14,723 nt of DNA, from NCBI GenBank assembly GCA_041665185.1, contig JBAYJH010000097.1:1-14723 (forward strand). The letters are read 5' to 3'. Shown in pieces: positions 14,079-14,723 of the stretch. Position 1 is the first letter of the stretch. Every line of letters begins with the position of its first letter. The notes under the pieces are model-generated. The model saw nothing but the letters and a program-made list of their open reading frames with translations. It was not told the DNA's origin and made no database searches. The stretch is from JACRAR01 sp041665185. Lineage in GTDB: Bacteria; Pseudomonadota; Gammaproteobacteria; Burkholderiales; Rhodocyclaceae. Made by a program: the position numbers and the translations under genes.

Positions 14079-14723
14079 TCAAACAACGATGTCCGCTTCG
14101 CCCAGGGCGATGCGCACACGTTCGTGGTATTCCTTGGCAAGCGGGGTCATGGGCAGGCGGATGCCATCGGTCATCAGGCCCATGCGGGCCAGCGCCCACT
14201 TGACCGGAATCGGATTGGCTTCGAGGAACAGGTTGCGGTGCAGGCCCAGCAGCCGGAAGTTGATTTCCCGCGCGGTCTTGACGTCGCCGGCGCGGGCGGC
14301 TGTGCACATCGCGTGCATCAGTCGCGGTGCGACGTTGGCGGTGACGGAAATCGCACCGTGGCCGCCCATCAGGAGCAAGCCCAGTGCGGTGGCGTCATCT
14401 CCGCTGTACCAGGCAAAGTTCGGTGGCAGGCGCTTGAGGAGATCGCTGCCGCGCTCGATGTTGCCGGTGGCGTCCTTGATGCCGACGATCCCTGGCACCT
14501 GGGCCAGGCGCAAGGTGGTGTCGTTGGCCAGATCGGCGACGGTGCGGCCGGGCACGTTGTAGACGATCATCGGCAGGTCGACCGCTTCGGCGATGGTCTT
14601 GAAGTGGCGGAAGAGGCCCTCCTGCCCGGGTTTGTTGTAGTAGGGGACCACCGACAGATGTGCCGCGGCGCCGACCGTCTTGGCGAACGCGGCATACTCG
14701 ATCGCCTCGGCGGTCGAGTTCGA
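14079..14723 (-). CDS. dapA: 4-hydroxy-tetrahydrodipicolinate synthase, C-terminal 214 residues
   Basis: DapA condenses pyruvate with aspartate semialdehyde, the committed step to lysine and diaminopimelate. The window begins inside the protein at SNSTAEAIEYA, so about 75-80 N-terminal residues are missing. Visible signatures are VVPYYNKP (the catalytic-triad Tyr region), YNVPGRT (Tyr and the substrate-binding Arg), and GIVGIKDATG, which holds the Schiff-base lysine. GDDATALGLLLMGGHGAISVTANV is the usual C-terminal barrel segment. It heads the minus-strand unit dapA-bamC-GNAT; its promoter and start are beyond the right edge. Confidence 0.93.
   Translation of the reverse strand, partial: SNSTAEAIEYAAFAKTVGAAAHLSVVPYYNKPGQEGLFRHFKTIAEAVDLPMIVYNVPGRTVADLANDTTLRLAQVPGIVGIKDATGNIERGSDLLKRLPPNFAWYSGDDATALGLLLMGGHGAISVTANVAPRLMHAMCTAARAGDVKTAREINFRLLGLHRNLFLEANPIPVKWALARMGLMTDGIRLPMTPLAKEYHERVRIALGEADIVV

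Noticed and set aside
13096..14307. Alternative minus-strand frame overlapping bamC and dapA
   Set aside because: It is shifted relative to bamC, which has a lipobox and family sequence, and it spans the dapA-bamC junction without a plausible start.

Overview
The window reads as a GC-rich proteobacterial chromosome, most likely a betaproteobacterium of the Rhodocyclales/Azoarcus-Sulfuritalea kind. This is inferred from the dapA-bamC pair at the right end, the protein style and the codon use; no rRNA or other phylogenetic marker is present. No tRNA, rRNA, CRISPR array, insertion sequence or prophage gene was seen.

Left part (1-3320, minus strand): the edge holds the start of an unidentified membrane protein. 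Next to it is a two-gene unit: a coiled-coil protein built almost wholly of 36-residue repeats (2772-3320), followed by a soluble class III adenylate cyclase with GAF-GAF-PAS-cyclase order (447-2735). The second GAF carries a complete NKFDE signature, as in cyanobacterial CyaB1-type cyclases that are stimulated by cyclic nucleotides.

Middle-left (3680-6233, plus strand): a small MFS exporter, a two-CBS-domain protein, a short one-membrane-segment protein and a SHOCT-PspC membrane protein. These look like separate housekeeping or stress genes. The gaps between them hold short repeats (a 7-bp tandem repeat, a 19-bp tandem duplication over a stop codon) and several hairpins.

Centre (6394-12288, plus strand): the most notable region is a compact seven-gene operon. 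It has a sigma70-like promoter overlapped and followed by two near-identical palindromes 22 bp apart. The genes are a fumarylacetoacetate-hydrolase-family enzyme, a TetR regulator, a periplasmic binding protein, an ABC ATPase, two different permeases, and a cyclase/kynurenine-formamidase-family metal hydrolase. Several genes overlap by 4 bp. The layout suggests a TetR-controlled uptake-and-hydrolysis pathway for a small organic compound. The substrate cannot be read from the sequence, and I do not recognise this set as a named pathway.

Right end (12328-14723, minus strand): dapA (5' part outside the window), bamC and a GNAT acetyltransferase lie in one direction with gaps of about 30 bp. They converge on the catabolic operon. 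DapA makes a lysine/peptidoglycan precursor, and BamC is a lipoprotein of the outer-membrane protein assembly machine.
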